The notes: generated by a model from the letters alone, not told the origin. A stretch of DNA of 64,000 bases from Lepidurus packardi (GCA_023053545.1 JAKZAN010000001.1:11118565-11182564), one strand, 5' to 3'. Shown: positions 1 to 14,500, numbered from the stretch's first letter. A program made the numbers and translations.

Positions 1-436
1 TGGTTGAAACCTTGCGGACAGCATCTGCAATTCTGCCGTCAGCTTTGGGCGTGGCTTACAGTGCGTGGTTAGACGTTTTAGGTATACTTTTAATACGCTA
101 TTATAATTTGAAGTGGACCTTCCGTGACCACCTTTTATCTTTTAGTCATGAATAACAACTTCAGCGAAGCTTTAGAAGTTATTAAACAAGCCGTGGGCAA
201 CAAAGTGCTCCTAGACGACCTAAACCGAACTGCGCTTATCAGAGTGAAAAAGGGATTAGAAGAAGGCGGAGTTAGTTTTCCTTACACAATACCCAACAAA
301 GTGGGTTTGGCTTAAATCTCTTTTACGAGAAGCATTCAATTGCTAATTTTTTATGTTTATTCTTGTTTTTTGGCAGAAACCGAAAGGGAAGAATGCGAGT
401 TCCAGCGACAGTAGTAGTGACGATGAGAAACAGTAG
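1..436 (+). CDS. 3' exons of an unidentified host gene (partial)
   Basis: Three exons join in frame: 1-81, 146-270 and 377-436. The junctions are GT/AG and the phases match (g|tc, then phase 0). The reading ends in a serine/acidic tail of the form SSSDSSSDDEKQ followed by TAG at 434-436. The body is predicted helical (NNNFSEALEVIKQAVG and a basic helix around LIRVKKGLEE), which would suit a helical-repeat protein. I do not recognise the family; a pentatricopeptide/LRPPRC-like C-terminus is only a guess. The 5' part lies outside the window. It converges on the HD-domain gene, with only about 105 bp between the two stop codons. Confidence 0.5.
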
Positions 437-540
437 TCAAGTGGGAAAAGCATTGTTGTTTTTAGTAAACGAAAAGAAATTGATAGAAATTCCATTGGAT
501 TCTCAAGTCATCGCTTGCCTTTGCATTTCAGTTGTCATTA

Positions 541-1252
541 TTACAACCCATCACTATTAACCAGCGAGAATATATCCAAGCATAATTGACGGTATTTGCT
601 TAAAGCTGGCATTGGCAGCTGGGGAATTTTCGCAGCTTCATCCCATCGCCGCATGGCTAGTATGGTTTCAGAGTTGCTGTCGTTCTCGAATAATAAGGCT
701 TCAGAATCCTGCATGGGGCCACCTTGGTGCTTCAGTGTTTGTTGACTAGCTTCTGAGAGATCTTTTGTCAGACAATATTAGTATTAGCTGTTGAGGGATT
801 TGTTTTTGTTTTCGCTGATACTCGAATGATAGTCGGAATCCTTCCAGACCAAGTAGCGCTTGGCGTTTACGTGGTTCGCAACCAGTTGAGTTATCATGTC
901 GGGAAAGCCAAGTTGTTTCAGATACTCGGCTCCAATGGTTCATGATGAAGCATGCCGAAATTACCCGAGTGTCCAGTCATGCGACCCGAAACGTTTTGCA
1001 ACCCCACCAAATGGCCAATATCATGCAGATATGCCGCTACAATTACCTTTTTATATAAAGTAATGACACAAACTTGAAACCTTAATAACTTAATTCGATT
1101 TAAAAAAGAAGAAAGTACTTGTGCTCGATAGCTAGCTTGCTCGGCTGACATGGCAGCTTGAACCATATGTTCAAGCTGAGACACGGCTTCGCCAATGTAA
1201 TCGCTTTCTCCGTACCGCCTTATCAAATCAAACACAACTTCGACCCTTTCTC
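541..1252 (-). pseudogene. HD-domain phosphohydrolase-like gene with one frameshift
   Basis: Minus-strand exons are 1119-1252, 822-1046 and 541-761, with GT/AG introns and matching phases. The first carries YGESDYIGEAVSQLEHMVQAA, the second AAYLHDIGHLVG with the HD metal-binding pair and then MLHHE, the third LSEASQQTLKHQGGPMQD and RRWDEAAKIPQ, ending at TAA (541-543). This layout resembles the PhnZ/TmpB-like branch of HD proteins, known as iron-dependent oxygenases acting on organophosphonates; that is recalled, not tested. Inside exon 2 the frame shifts by one base at about 931-938, between MLHHE and GAEYLKQLG, so the gene is either broken or mis-sequenced. A small first coding exon with the ATG was not located. 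The entry depends on the shifted frames being read together. Confidence 0.65.
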
Positions 1253-2363
1253 CTGTGACATTTCAATTTAACCGTACAGTAGTTATTGACGTAATAGACT
1301 ATCGACGGATAAGCTCAGGTTTGCTTCAAGAAACGCCGAGAGCTGGCATTTTGATCGACTCGGTTTCCCATGTTTGGCTGTATGCTTATCTCTGCAAGAT
1401 AAGGGAGGGCATTGAATTGGTTTAAATGTTCTTCGAATCATGGGAATCTGTGTGGCGAGTATAGCGAGAAACTTTATCAGCAGATTATTTTTTTCTTATT
1501 ATTTGAAGCATGCTGCATTCATAAATCCGCTTTTCTGGTAAATAAATACAGGCGTTGTTTTGTTATTAATTGGAGTTTCCCATTGGTGGATGAAATCTGT
1601 CCCACCCCCTCGTTTTAGGAGTGCTCGTGTGGCGCAAAGCGGGTTAAAGCCCGCCGCGCCTGAGAACTGTATGGCATGCGGGCTCGAGAACCTGTATTGC
1701 TCTGTTCTATTTTGGATTCGAAGCGTGACGAACCGCCGGAGAAGCCGTTCGTGTGCTGGGCCAGGGCACTGTCATGGCAAAATATTGTTTACTATTTTGT
1801 TGCTAACATTTGCGGGGCTTTACAAAGTGTTTTTTAACAAGTGATTTCATGATTTCGAATGCCTTCGTTCGCCACAATCCGTGCCGTGGTGAGCTTTGAT
1901 TAAGCTTGTAAAGTGACAACAAGCTCAGCAAGTTTTCAGTATTGTGTGTGGGATTGGTTTCTCTTTCTTTCGTGGGGATGTTTGCTGGGCTGCTTCGGTT
2001 GTGAATTGAATATTTGAATTGCATAAGTGATTTTTGACAGCTTTATATTGGCATTCCAACAAGTGTCGTCGTCTCTTCGCCATGATAGATTTTTCTATTG
2101 ATCACCTACTTGCTTAGAAACTTACGTACAGTACTTTATTGCCGAAAAACTCTCACCACAACACTGGCCTTTGTTGTTCCACATGAGTCGCTGACGAGGA
2201 TAAGAAAAGCTGGCAAACCCTTTGAAACGAAAAAACGCTGCCAAACTTCTAGTGAAAAACTAACGAATTATTTTTATTAATCAAGTGTATCTATATGTTT
2301 ATAGACGGGCAGAATTGTGGGAGTATAATTACTGATTGACTTGGATGTGCTATAAGTATAAAG
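1253..2363. other. Intergenic / 5' flank of PLC-beta gene
   Basis: No supported gene. A GC-rich stretch near 1620-1700 can form an imperfect hairpin. The last few hundred bases precede the PLC-beta ATG and may hold promoter and 5'UTR, but no motif is convincing. Confidence 0.4.
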
Positions 2364-5300
2364 ATGGCAGGAGCCAAGCCAGGAGTCCACGTTGTCCAAC
2401 TTCGACCGATCTCTGTTCCCAAGAGTATGCAAAATGGAGAAAAGTTTATCAAATGGGAAGAGGTAAAGTATCCTTTACCTTTTGTTTATTCCTATACGCA
2501 CACAAACATCCTTAGGAAAGTATTTCTAGCCAAAACGTCACCATGAACCGCCTTTTTGTCAGATTAAATGGATAGAATGGAATGTCGTTGTTTCACTGCT
2601 CTATTCATTTTTTGTTCTTTAAGGAAACCCTGCTATTGGGCGGGAAAACGTAGTGTGAAACTCGTTTAAGTTTCAAAGGAGCTTTTATGGCAAAGCATTT
2701 ATTCTACAGTGCTGCCGAAATAACGCGAGCTGACCTTTGAAACTTGCTAATGAGACTCGACTCGAGCAACTTACATCTTTGTTTTTTTCTGTCTTAGGAG
2801 TGGGCTTAAAAGTCTTCTATTTTGTACAGAAAGTTTAGAAGAAAATAAGAAAAATAAGGAAATAGTCTCGACTGGAGCTGTCTATTTTGTTCCAAGCACT
2901 TTTCTCAGATAACAGGTCTACTTCTCCGCCGTCATGCTTTTACCTTTTAGTGTTCTATTGTTTGTTTCCCTAAACCTTACACTTTGAGCATCCTATCCTT
3001 CTCAGCTTTTGCCACTCGTTACATTACATCAGATAAATAGATACACATTTCAAGTAAATGCTAGATTTCTTACGTTTTTTCACTTTTGTCGTTGGGTCCT
3101 TTCTTTTTTGGTATAAGTCGTTATGACAATTAACATCACCGGGGTTATGTTGGATTGACTCAATTTTTTTTATTTATTGTTGTAAAGTTAAAATCTTTGT
3201 AGGAATTAATATCAAGAGTCCATAAAGCTCCGTAAGAAGCTGATACGTCTTAAAAAATTTCTTAATTACGTCCTTTGTGGCCGTAAGCTAAAGTCTTCGT
3301 GGGAGTTCCAAGCTCCTCGTATTTTCTTTTTTTGGGGGTGCTTTTCAAGTTTGGAGAGATGTGAAGAGGTTGTTAGAGTGCCGACATAAGTTGAGTTTCT
3401 ACCATTTTTATTATTTGGGAAGATGCCCAGTTGCTTTGCTGCTTTTCTCCAGTACCCAGGATTTCGGAAAGGAATGAGATAATGATGCTCGCTGTACATT
3501 ATCGTTCCATATTGGGCTCATTCGCGTCGCACTACGTTCCGGAACTCGTCAGGATAGGCGTTCCCTACCAGTTTAATGTATAGTGTCTTGAACTTTTACT
3601 CGAAAAGCCGTAAATTAGTCTTACTTCACCGTCTACTATTTTCCCTTTTTTTACGTGTAAGCATGCTGGTATGTGCTTCTGAACACATACTCTAAATGCG
3701 AACGTAGATCAGGAATTCACTCATCTTGTGATTTCCGAATCTCACTTCACCGTCTACTATTTTTTCGATTTTTTTATACGGCTTTGTTTCTTCATAAAAC
3801 TTATTATTATTATTGTTATTGTAATGAAACGAACGCTGTTGTTAATAATAACAATACATATTTTATTTTATTTTTTTGTATAGGATTCCAATGCAATAAC
3901 TCCAGTTACGTTACGAGTGGATCAGAGCGGCTATTTCTTATACTGGACTGATCAAAATGAGGTAAACTACGTGAATCTTCCTTTTCGATTATTATTTCGC
4001 TCGTTACTTATTGCCAATATCTCAGTTGTGCGTCCAATATTGATCTTGTCTTGGGGAAAAAACTTTTTAAAGAAGTGTCTTAAAAAGTGCCTTAAAAGGC
4101 ATTTCTATACTCTCTATTCTACATCCAGCAATGTCTATCCATCCGTGCTGCGCTCCAATATAGCGTTTCCATCTCTCGCCACCCGCTCCGATGCACATGT
4201 ACATACATACGCAACACACACATACACAGTTTCGATCCGTTTACCCACTTTTTCTTTTTCCATTCGACATATACGGGAGTAAAGCTTCATCACAGAAGCC
4301 GAAGCAAAGAAGAATAAAGAAGCTCTAGATTTAGACATTGGGGCAAGTAAGCCTTGCTACAGCCAAGAAAACATGAAAGGACCATCCCCCACCGTAATGC
4401 AAACAAACCTTGAGGCCAATAAGTTGCGATCAACAAACTTTTTTTTTTTAATCTTCCTCTAAGTCAAGGTCTATATATTACCAGAACCCCTTGTGTGCAG
4501 ACTTCCCAGAACGAAACGTCAAAAAACTGTTCCGAAGATTTAATAGGGCAAACCTGGCTTTTCTTGTTATTGAGGATCTGTGATAACGGTGCCTTCTGAA
4601 GAAGGTAAATAGTTGTGATGTTTCCTCACTGATACTCCCAAAAAATATAAAAAATAGACGTATTTGAATGTGTGATGTACTTTGAGACAAGCGGGCAAAG
4701 CCACGTGATGTGACTGTAAAGCCAAACAGACACAACAGCCAAAAAAGAAAGAAGAAGCTCAACTTCCTCGCCAGGAAAGGGCCCCGCCTCCTAATTGGAA
4801 ATCAATGGCCCAGTAAGGACGCCCCCGGAGCATGCTGGTGTGTTGTATGGTAAGGGCTCTGCCGCTTACCGGGAGCCCTTTTACTTACTGACGATGACTT
4901 AAGAACAAGCCAAGCTTAGCGGAAAGCCTTAAAAGGGCTTAAAGTGCCGTAGATGATCACATAAGATATAAACAAAGGTATACATTGTGAGGATATATAA
5001 GCTTGTAAACGGTAAAAAAGGTTTAAGAAAAAAAAACGATAAAAGTGTTCAGTCGCGATATATCACTTGGCGCCGTATCGAATCCCATATCAGCTTTTTT
5101 GGTTTCCTTATAAGAAGGTGCGAGAGAAGTGAATTAGGTTTTACGGGATGGAAAACATCCAGGAGACCCGTTATGCGTCAGAAAAGTGGAAATTCTTATA
5201 GGGCTTGGACGTTGCCCTTCGTTTGGGATTTGTTTGGGGTTTCAAGGAATCGAGTTAAATCTCAGTAAAACAAAAACTCCCTTTGTAGATCTTTTTAAAC

Positions 5301-8300
5301 TGACAAGGGTTTTTTTTATAGGGTTTAGGGAATTCTGTCAAAACCGACTTGGAAGAAGACAAAATGTGATGGATGCGGTCTGGCTTTGTCAGTCAGGAGA
5401 GGCTCAAATAGTGCGAAGCATTCATATACGCATATGCGGGTTTAGCTTTCATTGTTGACGAGTTCTGGCGAATACAAGAACATTGTAACAAGGAATATGC
5501 AAATATTTCTAGCTGTTTCTAGCCAAGATTTTAGTTTTGTCAGTCAAGAGAGGCTCAAATAGCGTAAAGCATAGATGCGGGTTGATCGTTCATTGTTGAC
5601 GTGTTCTGGCGAATGCAAGGACATTGCAACAAGGAATATGCAAATATTTATAGCTGTTTCTAGCCAAGATCTTAGTTTTGTAAAGTCAAGAGAGACTCAA
5701 ATAAACCATAGCATTTATCTACGTATAGCCTAAATGCGGGTGGAGAATGCACTCATTGTTGACAGGTTCGGTTCTGGCGAATGGAAGGACATTGCAACAG
5801 TGAACAATAGCTTTTGTCTCTTAAAAAATTTAGTTTCCAATCAAGAAAAAACATAAGATCGTGCGTGAAGTAGTCAGTAAGCAAATAGAAGAAAGAAATT
5901 TTCAAAAAATTTTCAAAATTTCGTATACCGGAGACGTATTGGTACCTTTAGTACCCTGAATGCTTTGTTTTTGGCTGTTTTTAAGCATGGAAATAAAGAA
6001 CAACCATGCTAGTAAGGTTCGTAACACCTCCGTGACTTCACCTCTGTGATCTAACCTAACCTAACCCAAACTTCACATGCCATAAAACCTGTGAATGACC
6101 CTATGGCTGTTCGTAGCCAAGTTTTAGTTTTGCCAGTAAAGAGAGACTGGTAAAAGCGTATAGAGGTAGAGCATTCGTTGTTGGCGGGTTCTGGCGCGTC
6201 GAAGAAAATTGCAACAATGAACATGCAGATGCCTGACTTGCCTGACTGTATTTGTGGCTGTTTCTATACAAGTTTTAGTTTTGCTAGTACAAAGAGACTG
6301 ATAAAAGCGCATAAAGAGCATTCATTGTTGTCAAGTTTTGGCGAATAGAAGGACACTGCAACAATGAATATGCAGTATTTACTGTATTTGTGGCTGTTTC
6401 TAGGCAAGTTTTTCGTTTCCTGGGAGGGAGTTTTGGGGGGTAGTTTAGGGGATGGAATTCGGGACTTGGGTAGCGAGTTTGGGAGGATTTTTTTTTCGAG
6501 AGTTGGGAGTTTTTATTTTAGTTTCGACCAGCTTGGTTTTAACTGTTCGTTGTATTTTCTTTGAACTTCTTTGGCTTCCTCCTTGGCATGGTTTTTTACC
6601 CTTAGCACTCCAGCCATGAAAATGAAAGTGACGAAGGATGGATGTTTTTGAATAACAAAGAAAAAGAAACATTAGTTTTCGAGAGTGTTGTTTGCCAAGA
6701 GATTTTTTCTTTTAAGTTGATTGGCAAGCCTTTAGTTAATTAAAACATGTAACGATCACCTTTTTGTTTCCTGCCCCTTTTTTCATTTATATTTTCTTTT
6801 TGATCCAGAAAGGGTAAACAAAGATGCCTGGCTAGATGCTAAGGGACTTTTAAAATATGTGGCAGTCCTTTCAAAAGTTTTAACACTCTTATTTTCTCCT
6901 TCTCCCCTGTTTTTGTCTCAGGAAACCCAGTTCTTGGATTTGGTTACCATCCGGGACACACGCACGGGGCGCTATGCTAAATTCCCGAAAGTAAGTGAAT
7001 TACTTCCATTATTGCAGACATGTTCTAACTTTTAAAGGGTAAATAACACCAAAAAAATAAACTTTTGTTTCTTAATTATGTAGTTAGCGACAATTAGCTA
7101 TGTGTTTCTTTCGTTACGTAAGGTTCGCCCAAAACAGTAACAAACATCAACGCCATCTGTGAGTGTTTCGCACCAATAAGCTAAGGTTGACGGGAAGTCT
7201 TAAGCATAGAGATAAAAGAAATAACCATGGTAATAAGGGCCGAGACATTATATGACGTCATGAATCGAATTTTGCATACCAAAAAAATCGTTCGCGCAGG
7301 ACATTTGAATCACTTCGTTCGTTTTCAAAAGACTGTATTGCAGATTGCAAGTGTCCATCCGGATCTCAGCATGTGATTTGGGTGATTATTGCCCCTTTAG
7401 CGGAAATGAGCAGAAATGGACCCTTTAACAGTAAATGAGCAGCTGCGGTTTTGGCTCGCTAATGGTAGGCCAGTTTTGACATGACGTGTGTTGACGCTAA
7501 CCAAAGGCATTTGTCTATTTATTTATTTTTAAATGTTCGCTCCAATGAAGTTGCTACCTTAAAGCTAGGAGCCCGTGGTCTTAATGAGCCTTGTCCTTAA
7601 TGGGAGGCATATAACATGCTAAGTCTTTAGGAAGGGAACTTCTGTAAAGCACTTTATGTCTTTTAGAGGGAAGGCAAACAGGCCATGTTTGAGCAGTTGT
7701 GAGCTCCTTAACAAACTCCCAACTTCTGTCCAATGCACCTGTTCGCTACAAATAAACGCCCTCTTGCTGCTTTTGGTGATTTTTGGGGACTTGGTCAACT
7801 TAGTAGAGGAAAACTAATATTCGTAGAATACTCTTACGCGCTTAACGTGAAAAGAAACATGACTGCTTTTACTTATAAACACTTAGAAATTAAATTACTA
7901 CTAAATATTCAATAAAACTTTTAACTAGTTTCAAGACGAGCGGTTGTGAGTTTTTTTTTGAAATTTTATTATTAATATTATTTTTTATTATTTTTTGTGG
8001 CGGTGACTTTTCGCCGTGCACCTTTGATGGTAAGAGCTTTTTTGTCAGTCTGAAGTATTTCTAATGGAATTTTTAAGCTATTTTTGAAGATTTATAGTCT
8101 TTGGTAAGCGGCTTTCAGGTATTATTCATTCATAGAAATTGTTGCCGGGCGAGTCATTGATTTTCCCCGACCTGAAGCGATTCTGATCTTACCTTCCTGT
8201 ATTAGGGAACAGGAGTCTTGAGATAGTTAAGAAAAAATGCTTGAATTGAACTAGTGTTTATATGTACTTAGCATTCACCAAGCACTTATGCTGTCCAAAA

Positions 8301-8471
8301 GAAGGGATTGTATCGAACAAAATAAAAGCAGAGCAAACCGGAGTAACGCTACAAGTCCCGGTTCGTTTAGCCGATAAAATTCATGATTGGGTTAGAAGCG
8401 CGCCGTTGCGAAAAGCAGGCCGGAGTAACGCTACGAGTGCGGGCATGGCAACACCAGAAAAAGTCCTGGAT

Positions 8472-8534
<63 letters not shown>

Positions 8535-11500
8535 CTCCAGCGGATAGTACACTTGGGAAAATATCAGCGACGGTTTTAGTAAATACGTGGTATATATAGG
8601 CTAAAGGCGGTAGGCTGTTATGATAGGCGAGTGTTGTTGTGATTGGTGGTTGCTTTTTTCTCTTTTGGGTAAAGGTTGGACGGGTTTTGTTCGTTAATGA
8701 CGTGGACACTTATGAATGATGAACTTCACTGTTGGTCTCACTGACGCTCAAATACGAGTGCTAACATAAACGTTTCTTGTAGAGGACCCTCTTACGGTTA
8801 ACTTTTCGGTTAATGGCATGTCATTAATCCAGTCATTTGCGGGGTCTTTCCTGACAGGATCCGAAAATGCGTGAAGCGGTGAACATCAGCACTCAAGACA
8901 CGTTGGAAGAGAAGACTTTGACGGTGGTATATGGTCCGGACTTTGTCAACATATCTTTCGTAAACTTTTGCTGCACAAAGAAAGAAACTGCCAAGGTACT
9001 TCACCCAGCTTTTTCCTGCAAATACAATAAGCACCCCCCTTCTTTTTTTTAAAAAAAAAAAAGAAAAAAAAAAAAGTCCACCTACGCGCAGCTTCGTACA
9101 AAACTTTAAAGCTCCAAAAACGGTAATGACGTAAAAACACTCCAAGAAAGCGTAATTAGCAATTGACTTAGGAACAGGATCTTCTTTTCTCCTCCAATTT
9201 CTCTTGAAAACGCAGTACCTTCTGTAATTAACGCGAGGAATAAGAATTTGCATAGACCTTGGTGAGCTGTTTCAGAAGTAGGGAGCGAAACGCGCAGGTA
9301 GTTTTTTTTTTTTTTTTTTTTTTTTTTTCGGTTCCAAGTCTTGCAATCCCGAAGTTTTGCTTTCCAAGTCGGAACGAGAAAACAAAGTTTCCCTTATGTA
9401 AAAATAATAAAAAAAAGAAAACAATAAAAAGGATCTGAAGCGTTGCCCGGTAGCGCTTCGGGCTAAAAAGACCAGCTGAGGTATTTTGGGCGCCCACTAA
9501 TGATGATATATTGTCGGCAGTTATGGACAGAAGAGCTCCTGAAAATGGCCAACAATTTGTTAGCTCTCAACGCCTCCATCACATCGTTCTTGAAGAAAGC
9601 TTACGCCAGGATCATTCTATTGACGGACAAAACTGGTCGTATTCCAGTGAAAGAGTAAGCACGTGCCGTATCTTCCTTTAAAAAAGAAAATAAAATGAAT
9701 GATTTGGGGTTTAGTGTGGTTCGAATGTTCTCTAAACATTCAGATGACCGCAAGCGAGTTGAAAAGGCTTTGGAAAGTACCGGCGTAGCATCAGGGAAAG
9801 TTAGTTTTCTACGCATTTTTTCAGGTTCTTTTTATTAGTGATTTTTTTAATGATATTTTTTGGTTTGATTTTCTTTAGGACGACTTCATTAAGCCTCAGG
9901 GCTTCACTTTTGAAGTCTTTTTCGAGTTTTATAGACACTTGACTGGCCGTGGGGAGTTGGAGAAGATCTTTGAGCAAATGTAAGCTATTTTGGCTATTTT
10001 CAACTGATTCAGAGACAAAATGAGAGCAAAAAGAGAAGAAAAAGAAGAAGGTACTAAAGCATTTTGGAATGATGTTGCCGTAGAGCTGGAGTCAACAAGA
10101 AGCACATCACAGTGGATCAATTCGTCAAATTCCTCAATGAAAGTCAGCGCGATCCACGTCTGAATGAGATTCTGTATCCGTATGCCAACCCAGCACGTGC
10201 CCGGGACTTTATCTCCCAGTACGAGCCCAGTGTGAGCCACGCCCAGCGTGGCTTACTCTCATTAGAAGGTTTTCTTCGCTTCCTGCTCAGCGATGACAAT
10301 CCGATTGTGTCAGCCGAGAAATTTGATTTGAGCGACGACATGGAGCAGCCTTTGTCTCACTACTTCATCAATTCCTCCCATAATACGTACTTGACGGGTC
10401 ACCAGTTCACGGGCAAAGCCTGTGCGGAAATTTACCGACAAACATTACTGGCGGGCTGTCGATGCGTAGAACTGGACTTTTGGAATGGCAGAAACGAAGA
10501 TCCTATCGTCTATCATGGTTATACATTAGTCCCTGAGATCCCAGCCAAGGTATCGAACTAGATCGAGATGAATTTTTCTTTTTCTAACTCGGGGAATGTG
10601 CTTTGAATAGGAAGTTATCGAAGCTATTGCCGAGTCTGCTTTCAAGACGTCCGAATTCCCAGTTGTGCTATCCTTTGAGAATCACTGCAATCCCAAACAG
10701 CAAGCCAAAATAGCACAATACTGCCGGGAGAGCTTTGGAGATATGCTGCTAAATAACCCCCTAGAAAACTTTCCAGTAAGTTCTTCTATATTTAATAACA
10801 AAACAATTCCCAGAAAATTCCAAACAAGTTCATTCTTATACGCTAAAATGAAAGATTCCAGTAAATGAAACTATAAAATAACTTTTTTTTCGTTTTTTTT
10901 GTTTTGTTTTCGTTTTGTTTCGTGGTATAAGCTTGAGCCAGGTGCAGAACTGCCTTCTGTTAGCTTGTTGAAAAGGAAAATTTTGATTAAAAACAAGAAA
11001 GGAAAGCCGAGGTCACAAAAGAAGCCGGAGATGGTAATGGCAGCCCAGGCGATCAATTCCGTTGCAGCTCCTAGCGTTGAAAAGTCCGTACCAGAAATGC
11101 CGGGTAACGGGGAAATCCCGCGTGCTAGATTGGAAAAGGAAGAAAGTAAAGAGAGCATTGAAAATGCGGATGGTAAATATCCCCCAAAGCAAAGAAAAAT
11201 TGTTGTACTTAGCATCAAAGTAATTCATAACTAATTCGAACATATCCTACGCCTTTTTTTTATTTCATCCCTGTAGGAGACACCGAAGAAGGTTTGTATA
11301 GCCAAATAGGCAACTTTTCAGGGTCAAAAATTATCATAATAAATGCACACGTTACCTTTTAACCGTTTACTGTGTTTCTTTTTCTTGCGTGTTCACAGTA
11401 GTTGAAAATGATGACGGTGAACCTAGTGATGTGGACGATGAGGATGATGATGTCCTTTTGACGGCGGAAGAAATTCGGTTACGAGAGAAAGCACAGAAAG

Positions 11501-14500
11501 ATAAAGGCACAGCAGGCAAAGAAACGCATGCCGTAGCGGAAATTTCGGCTCTGGTCAATTACGTGCAACCAGTTCACTTCCATTCCTTCGACCATGCAGA
11601 GCGTACGTAAAAAAAAAAAAATAATAATAATTCCCCCTTCTCTTTTTCTTCATCACTTTTGTCTTTTTGTATTAAGTTCAGCTTGAATTTCGAACATTCC
11701 GAGTTTTCGTTCTGGAACAAAAGTTGTTATTCATTGTTGCAACGTCCTTTCACTCGCCAGAACCCGTCAACAATGAATCCGCATATATGCTGTACACTAT
11801 ACGTATATGAATGCTATAGTAAAGCATTCATGTACGTATATACGCTATATAAGTATATGAATGCGATACGCATATGAATGCTGTAGTATAGCATTCGTAT
11901 ACGTATCGCTTTACGCTGTTTGAGCCTATATGCAAAATCTGAGCTCAATTTGCTTGCATACGTGGTTAATTCCTTTGAATTTAAACTGAAAATTCTTGCG
12001 TTTGAGTTTATTTTCCGTGAATTGGAACTCTGCAAACCGAATTGCAAGAAGGGCTTTCATTCGAAATGAATTCCATTCAAGATGAATTAATTGAATTCCT
12101 TGAAACTTGTTGCATTCGAGTTGAATTTCCTGAATTTTGCTTCGAATCATACTTTGTTCTTGTTTCTTTGAACCGCAGGCCGTAATCGTAGCTATGAGAT
12201 GTCGTCGTTCGTGGAGACTCAAGCAACAGCGTTGCTCAAGCAAAGTCCGGAGGAATTTGTGAACTACAATAAACGGCAATTAAGTCGGGTTTACCCTCGA
12301 GGTTCTCGCATGGATTCATCCAATTACATGCCCCAAGTGTTCTGGAATGCGGGGTGTCAATTGGTAGCCCTGAACTGGCAGACTTTAGGTAAAAAAAAAA
12401 AAAAAATGATCTCGCTCTGGACAATTTTAATGGCACTTTTTTCTTTTTTGCTAGACGTGGCCATGCAGCTAAATGTGGGCATTTTTGAGTATAACAACCG
12501 CAGTGGCTATTTATTGAAACCGCATTTTATGCGCCGACCAGATCGCACTTTTGATCCTTTTGCAGAGTCCACCGTGGACGGAATTATTGCCGGCACCGTC
12601 TCCTTCCAAGTATGAATAAAGTACAATGAAAGAAAGCGAGATAGATAGCTTTTTACATCAACATTATTTTTTTAACAGGTACTTTCAGGCCAATTTTTGT
12701 CAGATAAGCGGGTGGGGACTTACGTAGAAGTGGATATGTATGGTTTACCCGCTGATACGGTGAAGAAACGTTGGCGGACGAAAACCGTCATGAATAATGG
12801 CATTAACCCTATTTACGATGAAGAGCCTTTTGTTTTCAAAAAAGTAATAGCAAGCATTGAAAACCCCGCATCAAAATATCTTGAATGGCATTAAAAAAAA
12901 AAAACGCAGGTGGTGCTTCCCGAATTGGCTTGTTTGCGAATAACGGTTTATGAAGACTCGAATCGATTTATCGGCCACCGCGTGCTGCCGGTGACTGGAT
13001 TATGTCCCGGCTATAGACACATCACTTTACGTAACGAAGCGGGCCAGCCCTTGGGCTTGTCCACTTTGTTTGTGCACATCGTCGTCAAAGACTACGTGCC
13101 CGACAAGTTAGCCGAGTTAGCTATAGCATTATCGAATCCCATCAAGTACCAGTCCGAGTTGCAAAAGCGTGCGATGCAGCTGGCGATTTTGACTGAAGAA
13201 CTTGAAGAAGATGAGGTAAAAACTTAAAAAAATAAACTTGAATGATTTCTAATAATGGCTACAAATTTCCCCTTTTTTCTTTTAAAATAGTTACTGGGGG
13301 AAATGAAAGGTGATCGGTCAGCGTTGGAAGCTAAGAAATCCGATGCAGCGACGAGATTGGGTACTAGTCCGGCGCCCATTTCCAAAGGCGGGGACAGTAG
13401 TTTGGTTAACGGAGAAATGGGCGGATCTACTCCAGGATCTGGCTCGTCTATTCCCAACTCGGCTGATAACAGTAATTGTGTTGTCTTTTAATTAAATTAC
13501 GCTAATGACACTCGTTTGTGTTGAGTAGAGCGCCAAAACTCCCAGAAAACAACCAAGTTTCCCCGGACGAGCACGGAAGACGGCAGTGCTTTGTCTACCA
13601 ACCCCCCAAAGTTGGAAGGATTTGACATTATCCTCGTGGCTGAGACTCTGGAGAAGCTGTTGGAGCACAAAACCGTCAAAGATAAGAAGGAGGAACTGGC
13701 TAAGCGATTGGAGAAGCTACGGAAATCGTTTGAGAAGGTAAAAAACCTCAGATTTCCTTGGCAACTTTTTTTAAGATTTTTTTTTTTCTTATTTAATTCA
13801 TTTTTGCTGATCTAACTTCTTAAAAGGAGCGGGATAAATTAGAGGAGGACCAGCAAGCCAAGCAAGGGAAATTGACACAAGAGCTGGGCAGGAACAAAAG
13901 CAAAAAAAATCGTTTTATCAGACGCTCTTCCAGCAAGAATATGTGAGTTTTCCCCCTTTTTGAGCCCCAGCTCCCCATGAACATGGAGCCAAGGGGACTT
14001 ATTACTATTGTTCTCGTTTGCAGAGATGGTCTCGCTGTAAGATTGGGATCCGAGAGTGCCGGGAATGGTCCCACACTGGATCCTGACGTGGAATCTAAAT
14101 TAGCCGAGTTGAGTCGTTCCCATTCCGAGCGTCTGCTTTCTCTAGCTCAAGATCAAAGCGACAGGGAACGTGAATTGAAGGGCAAATATCATGAATTGGT
14201 ATTCTGTCAAAGGAGGAGGGGGAGCCGGATATTTTATTACTATTTTTTCCTTTTTATTTTCCCGCCCTTTTCGGGAGGTTAGATCTTTGCAGCGGTGGAA
14301 AAGATCATGCGTACATCACAAGACAAGCAGCTGAAGCAGCTGACGGAGGCGTTCGAAACAGAAGTGACCAATGCGATGAAAACCATCAAAACGCAAACCA
14401 GCCGGGAATTCAAAGAGCTGAGTAAAGTTCACCGAGACAAGGCCGAGCTAACTCGCATGAAACGCGAGGTCAGTCAAAGCATAATTGAAAACGGCGTGGC

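Noticed and set aside
5450-6374. CRISPR-like array
   Set aside because: Units are degenerate with variable spacing, in an intron of a eukaryotic gene.
8262-8579. ORF with a poly-glycine run (and poly-proline on the other strand)
   Set aside because: Made only by the G52 tract inside a PLC-beta intron.
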